NCBI GenBank assembly: GCA_022820825.1
Contig: JAJEEU010000024.1
Span: 62,001-126,000 of the forward strand
Source: Vicinamibacteria bacterium
GTDB taxonomy: Bacteria; Acidobacteriota; Vicinamibacteria; Vicinamibacterales; UBA8438
Length of the DNA stretch: 64,000 nt
Direction of reading: 5' to 3'
Both the position numbers and the translations under genes were made by a program. The notes beneath the pieces were generated by a model. That model was not told where the DNA came from. It saw only the letters and a list, made by a program, of their open reading frames with translations, and ran no database searches. Shown in pieces: positions 23,903-33,040 of the stretch. Position 1 is the stretch's first letter; every line of letters starts with the position of its first letter.

Positions 23903-25237
23903 CTACGTGTACCGGATGTCCGTGTGCGCCGGCAGGAAGAAGCGCGGCAGCAGGCTGTCGACGCGCAGCAGGCCGTCGCGTGACAGGCGCACCGCCTCCG
24001 GCGACGCCTCGGCCAGGTAGCCGTCGCGGTCGAGCGACGCGAGCGGGGCGTCGAACCGTTCGCGGGGATCGACGCCGTACTTGTCGCGGAAGTACGCCGG
24101 GCGGATCGAGCCGAGCTTGAGCTGCAGCACGAGCTCACGGATGAGCCGCTCCTCGTCCGTCGGGCGGTAGGCGCGGTTGAGCGGGATGCGGCCCGCCTTG
24201 ATCGCGTCGGCGTAGGCCCCCCAGGAGTCGAGGTTCTGCATGTGCACGCCGTTGACGTGGCCGAACGAGGCGACGCCCAGGCCGGCCAGGTCGGCCCCCT
24301 GCCACAGGCGGTCGCGGTAGACGAACTTCGTCCTTCCGGGATCCTTGACGGCGGTGTACGCGCTGCCGACGGTGTAGCCGGCGCGCTCGAGCGCGGCGAA
24401 CGCCTCGTCCACCCAGCGGCGCTTGGTCGACCAGGGCGCCACGGTCTCCTGGAACTGCCCCGTCCCGTGCATGCGGTCGCTGCTGATCGTCGTGTTGAAC
24501 GGCAGCTCCATCTGGTAGATGGTGACGCTGTCGGGATCCAGATCGACCGTCCGCTCCACGGCCATGCGCCACTTCTCGTCGGTCTCGCCCAGCATGCCGG
24601 CGATCAGGTCGATGTTGATCTGCGGGAAGTCGATGGACCGCGCGAAGTTGTAGGCGCGGAAGATCTCGGGCGAGCGGTGCGCGCGCCCGTTGAGCTCCAG
24701 GATGTGGTCGTCGAAGTGCTCGATGCCGAGGCTGAGCCGCGTGACCCCCAGCTCGCGGATGGCGGCCAGCTTCGGCTCGGTCAGCGTGCCCGGCTCGCAC
24801 TCGAACGTGATCTCGCGGGCGGTCGACCACGGCGTCACGGCCGACAGGCGCTCCACCAGACCCCCGAGCTGCCGCACCGAGAGGAACGACGGCGTGCCGC
24901 CGCCGAAGTAGATGAAGTCGAGCGGCCGCCCGGCGATGGCCGGCTGCTCCGCGTACAGCTCCCACTCGCGCCCGAGCACGTCGAGATACGACTGGATCTC
25001 CGCGGCGTTCTTGTCGGTGTATACGCGGAAGTAGCAGAAGTGGCAGCGCTTGCGGCAGAACGGGATGTGCAGGTACAGCCCGAGCGGCACGGCGGCCGGC
25101 GGTGCGGCGAGCGCGGGATGGGCCGCCTCCCGGACGGCCTCCGGCGTCCAGACCGAGAACGGCGGGTAGTTGGCTACGAAGTAGCTGCCGACCTCCGTTT
25201 CGGCCGCGGCAGGGACCGCCGCCGGCGTGTCGCTCAT
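23903..25237 (-). CDS. coproporphyrinogen-III-oxidase-like radical SAM protein (HemN/HemW family)
   Basis: This 444-residue radical SAM enzyme has the iron-sulfur cluster motif CRKRCHFCYF near residue 60 (CxxxCxxC). FIYFGGGTPSFLS (glycine-rich SAM site), ITFECEPGTL and the HemN-like INIDLIAGMLGETDEKW follow. The residue after the third Cys is Tyr, and the fourth Cys of genuine HemN (CxxxCxxCxC) is missing. It is therefore more likely a HemW-like or HemN-like tailoring enzyme than the haem-pathway oxidase. It opens the operon with the chorismate-lyase-like and halogenase-like genes. TATAGT six bases before the ATG suggests a leaderless transcript. Confidence 0.82.
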   Translation of the reverse strand: MSDTPAAVPAAAETEVGSYFVANYPPFSVWTPEAVREAAHPALAAPPAAVPLGLYLHIPFCRKRCHFCYFRVYTDKNAAEIQSYLDVLGREWELYAEQPAIAGRPLDFIYFGGGTPSFLSVRQLGGLVERLSAVTPWSTAREITFECEPGTLTEPKLAAIRELGVTRLSLGIEHFDDHILELNGRAHRSPEIFRAYNFARSIDFPQINIDLIAGMLGETDEKWRMAVERTVDLDPDSVTIYQMELPFNTTISSDRMHGTGQFQETVAPWSTKRRWVDEAFAALERAGYTVGSAYTAVKDPGRTKFVYRDRLWQGADLAGLGVASFGHVNGVHMQNLDSWGAYADAIKAGRIPLNRAYRPTDEERLIRELVLQLKLGSIRPAYFRDKYGVDPRERFDAPLASLDRDGYLAEASPEAVRLSRDGLLRVDSLLPRFFLPAHTDIRYT

Positions 25238-25243
25238 CGACCT

Positions 25244-25249
25244 ACTATA
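25244..25249 (-). promoter_or_regulatory. -10 box TATAGT for the radical SAM operon
   Basis: On the minus strand TATAGT, then aggtcg, then ATG (25237). No ribosome-binding site fits in this gap, so the operon's first gene is probably leaderless. Confidence 0.5.
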
Positions 25250-25283
25250 GCAGTCAGTCCGGCGGCCGGCGGGCTGGCGCCAA

Positions 25284-26405
25284 TCACCCGAAGACGTAGA
25301 GGATGCCGTCCTGCGAGGCGATGACGACCTTGCCGTCGGCGATGGCCGGCGAGGCCGTCAGCGGCGCGCCGGTGTCGAAGTCCCAGAGCTGCTCGCCGGT
25401 CTCGAGGTCGAGCATGTAGAGGCGTCCGTCGCCCGAGCCGATGAACACGCGCCCCCCGGCGGCGGCCGGCGACGAGTCGATCCGCGCCCGCGTCCGGAAC
25501 GTCCAGCGCCCCTCGCCGGTCTCCTGGTCGATGCCGTGCACCATGCGGTCGCGCCCGCCGATGACGATGGTGCCGTCCACGTTCAACGCAGACGAATAGA
25601 AGGGGAAGTGGCGCTGCGGGTGCTCGTAGCGCCAGAGCTGCTCCCTGGAGGACAGGTCGACGCCGATCACCTCGTTGTTGAACGTGCCGAAGAAGGCGCG
25701 GTTGCCGGTGGTGGTGGCCGAGGCGGCCGTGTACGCGCCGGCGGGCACGCTGAACACTTCCTCGCCGTCGCTGACGCGGATGCCCCGGAACATCTCGTCG
25801 CAGCCGCCGAAGTAGGCGACGCCGTCGACGACCGCCGGGGTCGCGTGCACGTAGTTGAGCGTTTCGTACTTCCAGATCAGCTCGCCGGTCCGGGCGTCGA
25901 GCCCGTACAGGTGCGCGTCGTACGAGCCGATCAGCACGACGTTGCCGTCGACGACGGGCGAGGACTTGATCTCGCCGTCGGTCTGGTGCGTCCAGACGGC
26001 TTCACCCGTCGCGGCGTCGACCGCGTGCAGGAAGCCGGCCAGGTCGCCGATGTAGACCAGCCCGCCGCTGACGGCCGGCGACGACTCGCCGATGCCCATC
26101 TCGGTGCTCGCCTCGTACGACCACAGCTCTTCGCCGGTCTCGAGATCGGCGGCCACGAGCGTGCCGGAATAGGTGCCGACGTAGACCACGCCGTCGACGA
26201 CGGCCGCGGAAGAGTCGATCGACTCGCCGGCTTCCAGCGTCCAGAGCAGTTGCGGATCGTCCGGCACCGCGGAAGCGGATACGCCGCTCAGGCCCGCCGT
26301 GCCGCGGAACTGCGGCCACTGGTCGGCCGGCGCCGTCTGACCGGCCGCCGCGGACCCGAGGGCCAGCAAGGCCGCAACCGGCAGGCAGGTCCTCAGTAAG
26401 CGCAT
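25284..26405 (-). CDS. secreted PQQ-binding-like beta-propeller repeat protein
   Basis: This 373-residue protein starts with a signal peptide (LLRTCLPVAALLALGSAAAG). It is otherwise made of about seven propeller repeats of the form VVDGVVYVGTYSGTLVAADL followed by TGEELW. The repeats resemble the PQQ-dependent dehydrogenase and BamB propeller but lack an obvious catalytic quinone site. It probably serves as an outer-periplasmic scaffold or sensor. The ORF track start (26741) runs through the dehydrogenase gene. The ATG at 26405 has GGAGG seven bases before it, inside the end of that gene (13-base overlap), so translation is coupled to it. Confidence 0.82.
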   Translation of the reverse strand: MRLLRTCLPVAALLALGSAAAGQTAPADQWPQFRGTAGLSGVSASAVPDDPQLLWTLEAGESIDSSAAVVDGVVYVGTYSGTLVAADLETGEELWSYEASTEMGIGESSPAVSGGLVYIGDLAGFLHAVDAATGEAVWTHQTDGEIKSSPVVDGNVVLIGSYDAHLYGLDARTGELIWKYETLNYVHATPAVVDGVAYFGGCDEMFRGIRVSDGEEVFSVPAGAYTAASATTTGNRAFFGTFNNEVIGVDLSSREQLWRYEHPQRHFPFYSSALNVDGTIVIGGRDRMVHGIDQETGEGRWTFRTRARIDSSPAAAGGRVFIGSGDGRLYMLDLETGEQLWDFDTGAPLTASPAIADGKVVIASQDGILYVFG

Positions 26406-27535
26406 CGATATACCTCCAGCGCGTCGGGTTGACCCAGTTGTCGCGGGTTGAACGCCGCCGTCCACTGCCGGCTGGCGAGGTCGGCGAGCGCCGCGAGACT
26501 GTCTTCCGGCACGCCCGCGTCGCGCAGCCGGTGCGGGAAACCGCCGGCGCGGCGTACGCGCACGAGCCACTCGGCCAGGCGGTCGCTGCTGGAGCCGCCC
26601 GCGCCGTTCATGGTGGCCGCGACGATCGGGCCGTACAGCTCGGCGTCTTCCCCCGCGTTCCACTGCACCACGTGCGGCAGCAGGAGTGCGAGCGCCACGC
26701 CGTGGGCGATCTTGTAGCGCGCGGTCAACGGGTTGGCGCACGCATGTGCCGCGCCGAGCATGGACTGCTCGATGGCCAGTCCGGCGTAGAACGCGCCCAG
26801 CAGCATGGCCCCGCGGGCGTCGATGTCGTGCGGGGCCGTCATTACCCGTTCATAGTTGGTGCTCAGCAGGCGGAACGCCTCGTGGGAGAACAGCGTCGAG
26901 ACGGGCGTGCGCCGTTTCGTCACCGCGGTCTCGACGGCGTGCGCGATCGCATCGAAGCCCGCGGCGCTGGTCACTCCTTCCGGCTGCGACAGCGTCAGCT
27001 CCGGGTCGAGCAGCGCCACCCGGAAGGCGGCCTTGGCGTCGCCGCAGGCCGTCTTCAGTCCGGTTTCGGCGTCGGCAATCACGGCGTAGCTCTGCGCCTC
27101 CGAACCCGTGCCCGCGGTCGTGGGGACGGCGATCATCGGCAGCAGCGGCTTGGAGGCCTTCCCGTAGCCCTGGTAGTCGGCCATCGTGCCGCCGTTGGTG
27201 AGCAGGAAGTTGATCCCCTTCGCGCAGTCGAGCGAGCTGCCCCCGCCGAGACCGATGATGGAGTCGACGCTGAGGGGCGCGGTATAGGCGCGCCCGCGCT
27301 CGATCATGTCCGAATCGGGATTGACGTCGAAGTCGTGGAACGGGACCGGGTCCAGGCCGGCGGTGTCCAGCAGCCGCAGGGCCCGCTCGACGTGGCCGGC
27401 CTTCTCGAGCCCGGGGTCGGCGACCACCAGCGGCCTGGTGAAGCGCAGCTCGCGGGCGATGTGTCCGAGCTGCTCGACGGCGCCGGCGCCGAAGACGAGC
27501 CGCGTGCGGAGCTGGAAGTCGAACGGGTCAGACAT
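26393..27535 (-). CDS. iron-containing (type III) alcohol dehydrogenase
   Basis: This 380-residue protein has the group III fold. Landmarks are LVFGAGAVEQLG at the N-terminus, the NAD-binding GLGGGSSLDCAKGI, PTTAGTGSEAQSYAV, and the metal ligands in GFDAIAHAVE and GAAHACANPLTARYKIAHG (Asp, His, His pattern). It interconverts alcohols or lactaldehyde-type substrates with aldehydes using NAD(P)H. It is translationally coupled to the downstream beta-propeller gene. A physical link between a cytoplasmic dehydrogenase and a periplasmic propeller is not obvious. Confidence 0.9.
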   Translation of the reverse strand: MSDPFDFQLRTRLVFGAGAVEQLGHIARELRFTRPLVVADPGLEKAGHVERALRLLDTAGLDPVPFHDFDVNPDSDMIERGRAYTAPLSVDSIIGLGGGSSLDCAKGINFLLTNGGTMADYQGYGKASKPLLPMIAVPTTAGTGSEAQSYAVIADAETGLKTACGDAKAAFRVALLDPELTLSQPEGVTSAAGFDAIAHAVETAVTKRRTPVSTLFSHEAFRLLSTNYERVMTAPHDIDARGAMLLGAFYAGLAIEQSMLGAAHACANPLTARYKIAHGVALALLLPHVVQWNAGEDAELYGPIVAATMNGAGGSSSDRLAEWLVRVRRAGGFPHRLRDAGVPEDSLAALADLASRQWTAAFNPRQLGQPDALEVYRCAY

Positions 27536-27760
27536 CGTGCAAAGCCAACTATGTTATCAGCGTTGCGCGGGTTGTACGCACGCCGTTGGGGCGCTGGCAC
27601 GGGTGCGCCACAGCGGTGTTCGTGCCCTTGCAGGGCGGCGGTGCCATCCGGTCTCCATGGGCAAGCTTGGACACCAAGTGTGCCAGAACCGCCACAGTAG
27701 AAGGACCGCCGGCACGTAGATGTCTGCCGCGGCTGACGGTCACGCTGATATACTTTCGTT

Positions 27761-27795
27761 AAAAATCATCAATAACTATAATAATGATGAATTTT
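27761..27795. promoter_or_regulatory. AT-rich 35-bp imperfect palindrome at the fic start
   Basis: Two 15-base arms (27761-27775 and 27781-27795) match at 12 of 15 positions as an inverted repeat around the first ATG codons of the Fic gene. A TATACT box preceded by TG (extended -10) lies just upstream at 27749-27754. A protein bound here would block transcription start, so it is a candidate operator. Confidence 0.45.
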
Positions 27796-29184
27796 GATGG
27801 GACGCTGATCATGAAGAGACCGCCCGGTCCCCCGCCGCTCACGGAACTCCTCAAAAGGTACCAAGACAAGTTGCCGGTCCTGCTGTCGCACGGCGTTCAG
27901 CCGACAGTGAACGGCCGCTATGTTCACTGGGACACGCTGCGGAGGCAAGCGTCACGACCAGCGGGCTTGAGCGCCGGAGTTTGGTGGACCGGCATCCGAT
28001 TGGCCCGGACGGGACAATCTCGACCGCTCCCGCTCCTTGATGCGAAGGGGCAGCCGTTCACATACATGCTCCCGGACCGCGTGCAAGAAGCTTTGCACCT
28101 GATTGACAGCCGTGCGAGCGGTCGGGTCGGCGTGACCGATACAGTGACGAATCAGGCGACCCGCGATCGGTTCATCGTCGATTCCCTGATCCGGGAGGCG
28201 ATAACTTCCAGCCAGCTCGAGGGAGCATCGACGACGCGCGCCGTAGCCGCACGGATGATTCGAGCCGGGCGCCGTCCACGGAATCGCAGCGAGCAGATGA
28301 TCTTGAACAACTATCGGGCGATGCGCGCGGTCCGCGAAATGCGGGACCGCGCGCTGACCTACGAGACAGTGCTCGCGCTGCACCGCGAAGTCACCGAGGA
28401 CACGCTCGCCGATCCGGCCGCCGCCGGCCGGTTGCAACGCCCTGACGACGAGCGTGTCGAAGTGTGCGATGCCCGCAGCGGGCACGTGCTTCATCGGCCG
28501 CCGCCGGCGGAACAACTCCCGCAGCGGTTACGCGAGATGGTGGAGTTTTCCAACGCGGAGGACGGAATTTCGGGGCTCAGTGGCGGACGCTTTCTGCACC
28601 CGGTCATTCGCGCCATCGTGCTCCATTTTTGGCTGGCCTACGACCATCCGTTCGCGGACGGCAACGGGCGTACGGCGCGCGCGCTGTTCTACTGGGCGAT
28701 GCTTCACCGCGGCTACTGGATGTTCGAGTTCGTGTCGATCAGCCGGTTCCTGACGGCGGCTCCGGCGCAGTATGCTCGCGCCTTCCTGCATGCCGAGACC
28801 GACGCGAACGATGCGACGTACTTCATCGTGCATCAGGTCGACGTGATCCTGCGGGCCCTCGACGAGCTTGATGCGTATATCGCGAAAAAGACGGCGCAGG
28901 TGGCTCGAATCGAACAGATGCTCCGTCGTCGTACGGACTTGAACCACCGCCAGCTTGCACTCCTGGCCCACGCCATCCGGCATCCGGATGCAGAATTCAC
29001 AACTCGTTCTCACATGACGAGCCATAACGTTGTCTACGCAACGGCGCGTGCGGATCTGTTCGGCTTGGCAGAGCTGGGGTTTCTTGATCGACACCGGCGT
29101 GGTCGCAAGCTAAACGTATTCGAGACTCCGCCGGACCTGGACGCGCGGATCCGCTCTACCGCAGCAACGCCTGCATCGCCATGA
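27784..29184 (+). CDS. Fic domain protein (AMPylator), class II
   Basis: This 466-residue protein has the complete Fic motif HPFADGNGRTAR near residues 288-299. An N-terminal inhibitory helix motif, TSSQLEGAST (S-x-x-x-E-G), lies near residue 140, which places it in the self-inhibited class II. The C-terminal part (TTRSHMTSHNVVYATARADLF) looks like a winged-helix domain, common in these Fic proteins and a possible autoregulator. It would transfer AMP, or another nucleotide moiety, to a target protein. Two ATGs (27784, 27787) and a later one (27811) are possible starts. The AT-rich leader differs from the surrounding DNA and hints at transfer. Confidence 0.9.
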   Translation: MMNFDGTLIMKRPPGPPPLTELLKRYQDKLPVLLSHGVQPTVNGRYVHWDTLRRQASRPAGLSAGVWWTGIRLARTGQSRPLPLLDAKGQPFTYMLPDRVQEALHLIDSRASGRVGVTDTVTNQATRDRFIVDSLIREAITSSQLEGASTTRAVAARMIRAGRRPRNRSEQMILNNYRAMRAVREMRDRALTYETVLALHREVTEDTLADPAAAGRLQRPDDERVEVCDARSGHVLHRPPPAEQLPQRLREMVEFSNAEDGISGLSGGRFLHPVIRAIVLHFWLAYDHPFADGNGRTARALFYWAMLHRGYWMFEFVSISRFLTAAPAQYARAFLHAETDANDATYFIVHQVDVILRALDELDAYIAKKTAQVARIEQMLRRRTDLNHRQLALLAHAIRHPDAEFTTRSHMTSHNVVYATARADLFGLAELGFLDRHRRGRKLNVFETPPDLDARIRSTAATPASP

Positions 29185-29293
29185 ATGCGTTCAGATCCTT
29201 AGATGGTTCCTACCGCGACCTGCCGACGGCACGGTTCAACCATCGGGACACTTCGTCGTAACGACCGCCACCCGCTGGGTCGCCTGCAGGCCC

Positions 29294-30712
29294 TCAGGGG
29301 CGGTAGCGCTCGAGCTCGCGCTTCACGACCGGGGCCAGCAGGTAGAGGCCGATCAGGTTGGGGATGGCGACAACGAAGACCAGGGCGTCGGAGAGGTCGA
29401 TGACCGCGCCCAGGTCCACGCTGGCGCCGACTACGACGAAGGCGCAGAACGCGAGCTTGAAGCCGAAGTCCTGCAGCCGGCCCTCGCCGGCCAGGTAGGT
29501 GAACGCCTTGAGTCCGTAGTAGGCCCACGCGATCATCGTCGAGAACGCGAACAGGATGGCCGCGGTCGCCAGCGGGACCGGAGACCAGCTCAGGGTGGAT
29601 GCGAAGGCGCGGGTAGTCAGCTCGATGCCGCTGATGTCGCCCGTGGCGAGCGCCGGGTCGTAGATGGTGGTGGTGATGACCAGCGCCGTCATGGTGCAGA
29701 TCACGACGGTGTCGATGAACGGCTCGAGCAGCGCGACCAGCCCCTCGCTCGCCGGATGCGGCGTGCGCGCGGTGGCGTGCGCGATGGCGGCGCTGCCCAG
29801 TCCCGCCTCGTTGGAGAAGACGGCGCGCCGGAAGCCGATGACGAGCGCGCCCAGCGCCCCGCCCGCCATTCCCGTCGAGGTGAAGGCGCCCTGCCAGATC
29901 GCGGCGACCGCCGCCGGCAGCCGCTCGGCGTTCAGCCCGATGACCAGCAGCGCGAGCGTTACGTAGAGCAGGGCCATCCCGGGCACCAGCCGCACGGTGG
30001 TGCCGGCAATCGTCCTGATCCCGCCGATGATCACCAGCGCCACGGCGCCCGCCAGCAGCAGGCCGATCAGCCAGCCGCGGCCGGCGAAGACGCTGGCGTC
30101 GGCGCCGGTGATGTCGATGAGGATCGCCGCCGCCTGGTTCGACTGGAACATGTTGCCGATGCCGAGGCAGCCGAGCACCATGGCGGCGGCGTAGAAGATG
30201 CCCAGCCCGCGGCCGAGCGCCGGCCAGCCGCGCGCGCCGAGGCCCCGTTCCAGGTAGTGCATCGGCCCGCCGGATACCGATCCGTCGGGATTGCGCCGCC
30301 GGTAGAGCACGCCGAGCGTGCACTCCGCGAACTTCGCCGACATGCCGAGCAGACCCGCGACGATGAGCCAGAACGTGGCGCCCGGGCCGCCGACGGAGAT
30401 GGCGACGGCCACCCCGGCCATGTTGCCGATGCCGACCGTGCCGGAGACCGCCGTCGTGAGCGCGCTGAACTGCGATATCTCGCCCGGGTCGCCCTCGCGC
30501 GCGTAGCGCCCCGAGACGATGCGCAGCGCCTGCGCGAACCCGCGCACGTTGATGAAACGGAGATAGACCGTGAAGAACAGGCCGCCGGCCGCCAGCCAGA
30601 TCACGATGAGCGGCAGCTCGGCGCCCGGCAGCGGCAGCGCGTAGAACACGAAGCCGGAGACCGCGTCGGCCACCGGACGCATGGCGCCGTCGATGAGCTG
30701 GTCGATGGTCAT
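29294..30712 (-). CDS. sodium:amino acid symporter, AGCS family
   Basis: This 472-residue protein has about ten to eleven membrane helices. The AGCS signature is clear: GLFFTVYLRFINVRGF, the sodium-binding block SALTTAVSGTVGIGNMAGVA, LLGMSAKFAECTLGVLYRR and GGPMHYLERGLG. FSNEAGLGSAAIAHATART lies in the middle. It imports alanine, glycine or a similar amino acid with sodium. It lies downstream of parE on the same strand with a 40-base gap. Substrate choice cannot be told from sequence. Confidence 0.93.
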   Translation of the reverse strand: MTIDQLIDGAMRPVADAVSGFVFYALPLPGAELPLIVIWLAAGGLFFTVYLRFINVRGFAQALRIVSGRYAREGDPGEISQFSALTTAVSGTVGIGNMAGVAVAISVGGPGATFWLIVAGLLGMSAKFAECTLGVLYRRRNPDGSVSGGPMHYLERGLGARGWPALGRGLGIFYAAAMVLGCLGIGNMFQSNQAAAILIDITGADASVFAGRGWLIGLLLAGAVALVIIGGIRTIAGTTVRLVPGMALLYVTLALLVIGLNAERLPAAVAAIWQGAFTSTGMAGGALGALVIGFRRAVFSNEAGLGSAAIAHATARTPHPASEGLVALLEPFIDTVVICTMTALVITTTIYDPALATGDISGIELTTRAFASTLSWSPVPLATAAILFAFSTMIAWAYYGLKAFTYLAGEGRLQDFGFKLAFCAFVVVGASVDLGAVIDLSDALVFVVAIPNLIGLYLLAPVVKRELERYRP

Positions 30713-30752
30713 GGAGCCGGGCGGGAGGTCCGGGCCGGAGACACGCGAGGCG

Positions 30753-32681
30753 CTACACGTCCAGGTCCTGCACCTGGTCGGCGCGTTGCATGATGAACCG
30801 GAACCGGGCGGACGGATCGCGTCCCATCAGCTCGTTCATCACGCGGTCGGTCACGAGCTGGTCGTTGACGTCCACGCGCAGGAGCCGGCGCGTCGCGGGA
30901 TTCAGCGTCGTGTCCCACAGCACCTTGGGCATCATCTCGCCCAGCCCCTTGAAGCGCGTGATCTCCGCCTTGCCGCGGTGGCCGTTGCTGGCCGAGCGGT
31001 CCAGGATGCGCTCGCGCTGCTGCTCGTCCAGCGCCCAGAACGTCTCCTTGCCGATGTCGATGCGGTAGAGCGGCGGCTGGGCTAGGTACACGCGCCCGCG
31101 GCTGATCAGTTGCGGCAGGTGCCGGTAGATGAAGGTCAGCAGCAGCGTGGCGATGTGGTTGCCGTCCGAGTCGGCGTCGGCGAGGATGATGACCTTGCCG
31201 TAGCGCAGCTTCGCCAGGTCGAGGTTCTTGCCGAAGCCGCATCCGAGCGCCGTCACCACGTCGGACAGCTCCTTGTTCTCCAGCACCTTCGACGCCGACG
31301 CGGTCTCGGTGTTCATCACCTTGCCGCGCAGCGGCAGGATGGCCTGCCGCTGCCGGTCGCGCGCCTGCTTGGCGGAGCCGCCGGCCGAGTCGCCTTCGAC
31401 GATGAACAGCTCGCGGTCCGCGGGCGACCGCGCGGAGCAGTCGCTCAGCTTGCCCGGCAGGTTCAGGCGCGACGCGGCCGCGCCCTTGCGCGTCACCTCC
31501 TGCTGCGCGGCGCGGCTCGCCGCCCGCGCGCGGGCGGCCAGGATGATGCGCGCCACGATGGCGTTGGCGGCGCTGATGTTGTGGTTGAGCCATTGCTCCA
31601 GGGCGGGCCGCACCGCCGAGTCGAGCGCCTGCACCATCTCCGGGTTGTTGAGGCGGTCCTTGGTCTGACCCTGGAACTGCGGATCGCGCACGAAGATGCT
31701 GAGCACGCCGGTCAGGCCTTCGCGGATGTCCTCGGCGGCGATGGTCACGCCCTTCGGCGACAGGCCGTGCGTTTCGATGAAGTTGCGGATCGCCTTGCCG
31801 ATTCCCGCCCGCAGCCCGCTCTCGTGGGTGCCGCCCGAGCCGGTCGGCACGCCGTTCACGTAGCTCCGGAGGTGCTCGTCGGTCGACTCCGTCCATTGCA
31901 GCACGACGTTGACGCGCCCGCCGCTCTCGTCGTGGTCCTTCGCCAGCGCGAAGACCGCGTCGTGGACCGGCGCCTTGCCGCGATCCTCCACGATGTGCGC
32001 CAGGTAGTCCCCCAGGCCGTTGCCGTGGCGGAAGGTGCTGCGCTCCTTGCCCGCCTCGTCGTCGAAGACCACGCGAATGCCGGCATGGAGGTAGCTGACG
32101 ACCTTCAGGCGGTCGAGGATCAGCTCCGGGTCCAGGGTGGTCCTGGGAAAGATCTTCGGATCCGGCCGGAAGAACACCGTCGTACCGGTGCCGCGCGCCG
32201 GCGCGATGCGCCGCAACGCGGATGCGGGCTTGCCCCGCTCGAACCGCTGCTGCCACTGGTAGCCGCTGCGCTTCGAGGTGGCCACCAGCTCCTTCGACAG
32301 CGCGTTGACCACGCTGGCGCCGACCCCGTGCAGGCCGCCCGCCGTGCGGTACGTCCGGTGCTCGAACTTCCCGCCGGCGTGCAGGGTGGTGAAGATCACC
32401 TGCAGGGCGCTGGCGCCGCTCTTCGGGTGCTTGTCCACGGGTATCCCGCGTCCGTCGTCGGTGACCGTGATCGACGACCGGTCGGCGTGCAGCGCCACCT
32501 GCACGTTCTGGGCGTGGCCGTTCATCGCCTCGTCCACGGCGTTGTCGAGGATCTCCCAGACGAGGTGGTGCAGGCCGGCCGAGCCGACGCCGCCGATGTA
32601 CATGCCGGGGCGCTTGCGGACCGGCTCCAGCCCGTCGAGGACGGTGATGTCCCGCGCCGTATAGGTTTCTGCCATCGCCAT
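30753..32681 (-). CDS. parE: DNA topoisomerase IV subunit B
   Basis: This 642-residue type IIA topoisomerase ATPase subunit has EILDNAVDEAMNGHA (GHKL ATP site) and TVTDDGRGIPVDKHPKSGAS. The TOPRIM block shows EGDSAGGSAKQARDRQRQAI. It also has ILADADSDGNHIATLL, where most relatives have DADVDG, and RFKGLGEMMPKVLW. The length and the QDLDV end fit ParE rather than GyrB, which usually carries an insert or longer tail. It pairs with the ParC-like subunit at 40407-42794. A second in-frame ATG lies two codons in. Confidence 0.9.
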   Translation of the reverse strand: MAMAETYTARDITVLDGLEPVRKRPGMYIGGVGSAGLHHLVWEILDNAVDEAMNGHAQNVQVALHADRSSITVTDDGRGIPVDKHPKSGASALQVIFTTLHAGGKFEHRTYRTAGGLHGVGASVVNALSKELVATSKRSGYQWQQRFERGKPASALRRIAPARGTGTTVFFRPDPKIFPRTTLDPELILDRLKVVSYLHAGIRVVFDDEAGKERSTFRHGNGLGDYLAHIVEDRGKAPVHDAVFALAKDHDESGGRVNVVLQWTESTDEHLRSYVNGVPTGSGGTHESGLRAGIGKAIRNFIETHGLSPKGVTIAAEDIREGLTGVLSIFVRDPQFQGQTKDRLNNPEMVQALDSAVRPALEQWLNHNISAANAIVARIILAARARAASRAAQQEVTRKGAAASRLNLPGKLSDCSARSPADRELFIVEGDSAGGSAKQARDRQRQAILPLRGKVMNTETASASKVLENKELSDVVTALGCGFGKNLDLAKLRYGKVIILADADSDGNHIATLLLTFIYRHLPQLISRGRVYLAQPPLYRIDIGKETFWALDEQQRERILDRSASNGHRGKAEITRFKGLGEMMPKVLWDTTLNPATRRLLRVDVNDQLVTDRVMNELMGRDPSARFRFIMQRADQVQDLDV

Positions 32682-32759
32682 GTACGCCGGCGCCCCGCTG
32701 GGTTGAGGGCGCTCCGAACGAGGAGGGATTGTGAAGGTTCAGTGTAGCATGTGGCAGCC

Positions 32760-33029
32760 ATGACGTCAGACCATCGGACGGCCGCGATCGACCACCTGCG
32801 CGCGCTCCGCGAGCGCCTCGGGAGCGGCTCCGCCGACCCTTCCGCGGCGGAAGAGTGCGAGCAGCTCATCCGCGCGGTGGAGGCGTTCCACATGGAGGGC
32901 GCCAGGTTCCGCATGCACGGGCTGCGGCGCCGCCTGGCGTCCGGTGACGCGCACGCCCCGGACGGCGCGCTGCAACTGCTGGACGCGGCAGCCGAGGCGC
33001 TCCGCTCTGCCGGCTTCGGCATCCGCTGA
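32760..33029 (+). CDS. small conserved hypothetical protein
   Basis: This 89-residue, mostly helical and charged protein begins TSDHRTAAIDHLRALRERLG and contains AAEECEQLIRAVEAFHMEGARF. No domain is recognisable. It diverges from parE with a 78-base gap, and its stop is 11 bases from the convergent cobD stop. The box TAGCAT at 32745-32750 precedes the ATG by nine bases, consistent with a leaderless transcript. An in-frame GTG at 32751 is an alternative start. The coding potential is supported by codon pattern and by a promoter-like box, not by homology. Confidence 0.5.
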   Translation: MTSDHRTAAIDHLRALRERLGSGSADPSAAEECEQLIRAVEAFHMEGARFRMHGLRRRLASGDAHAPDGALQLLDAAAEALRSAGFGIR

Positions 33030-33040
33030 CCCCCGCCTCG

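Noticed and set aside
23903-25237. Calling the radical SAM gene hemN or hemW outright
   Set aside because: The fourth cluster-adjacent cysteine typical of HemN is missing and the operon partners are not haem genes, so only the broader family is supported.
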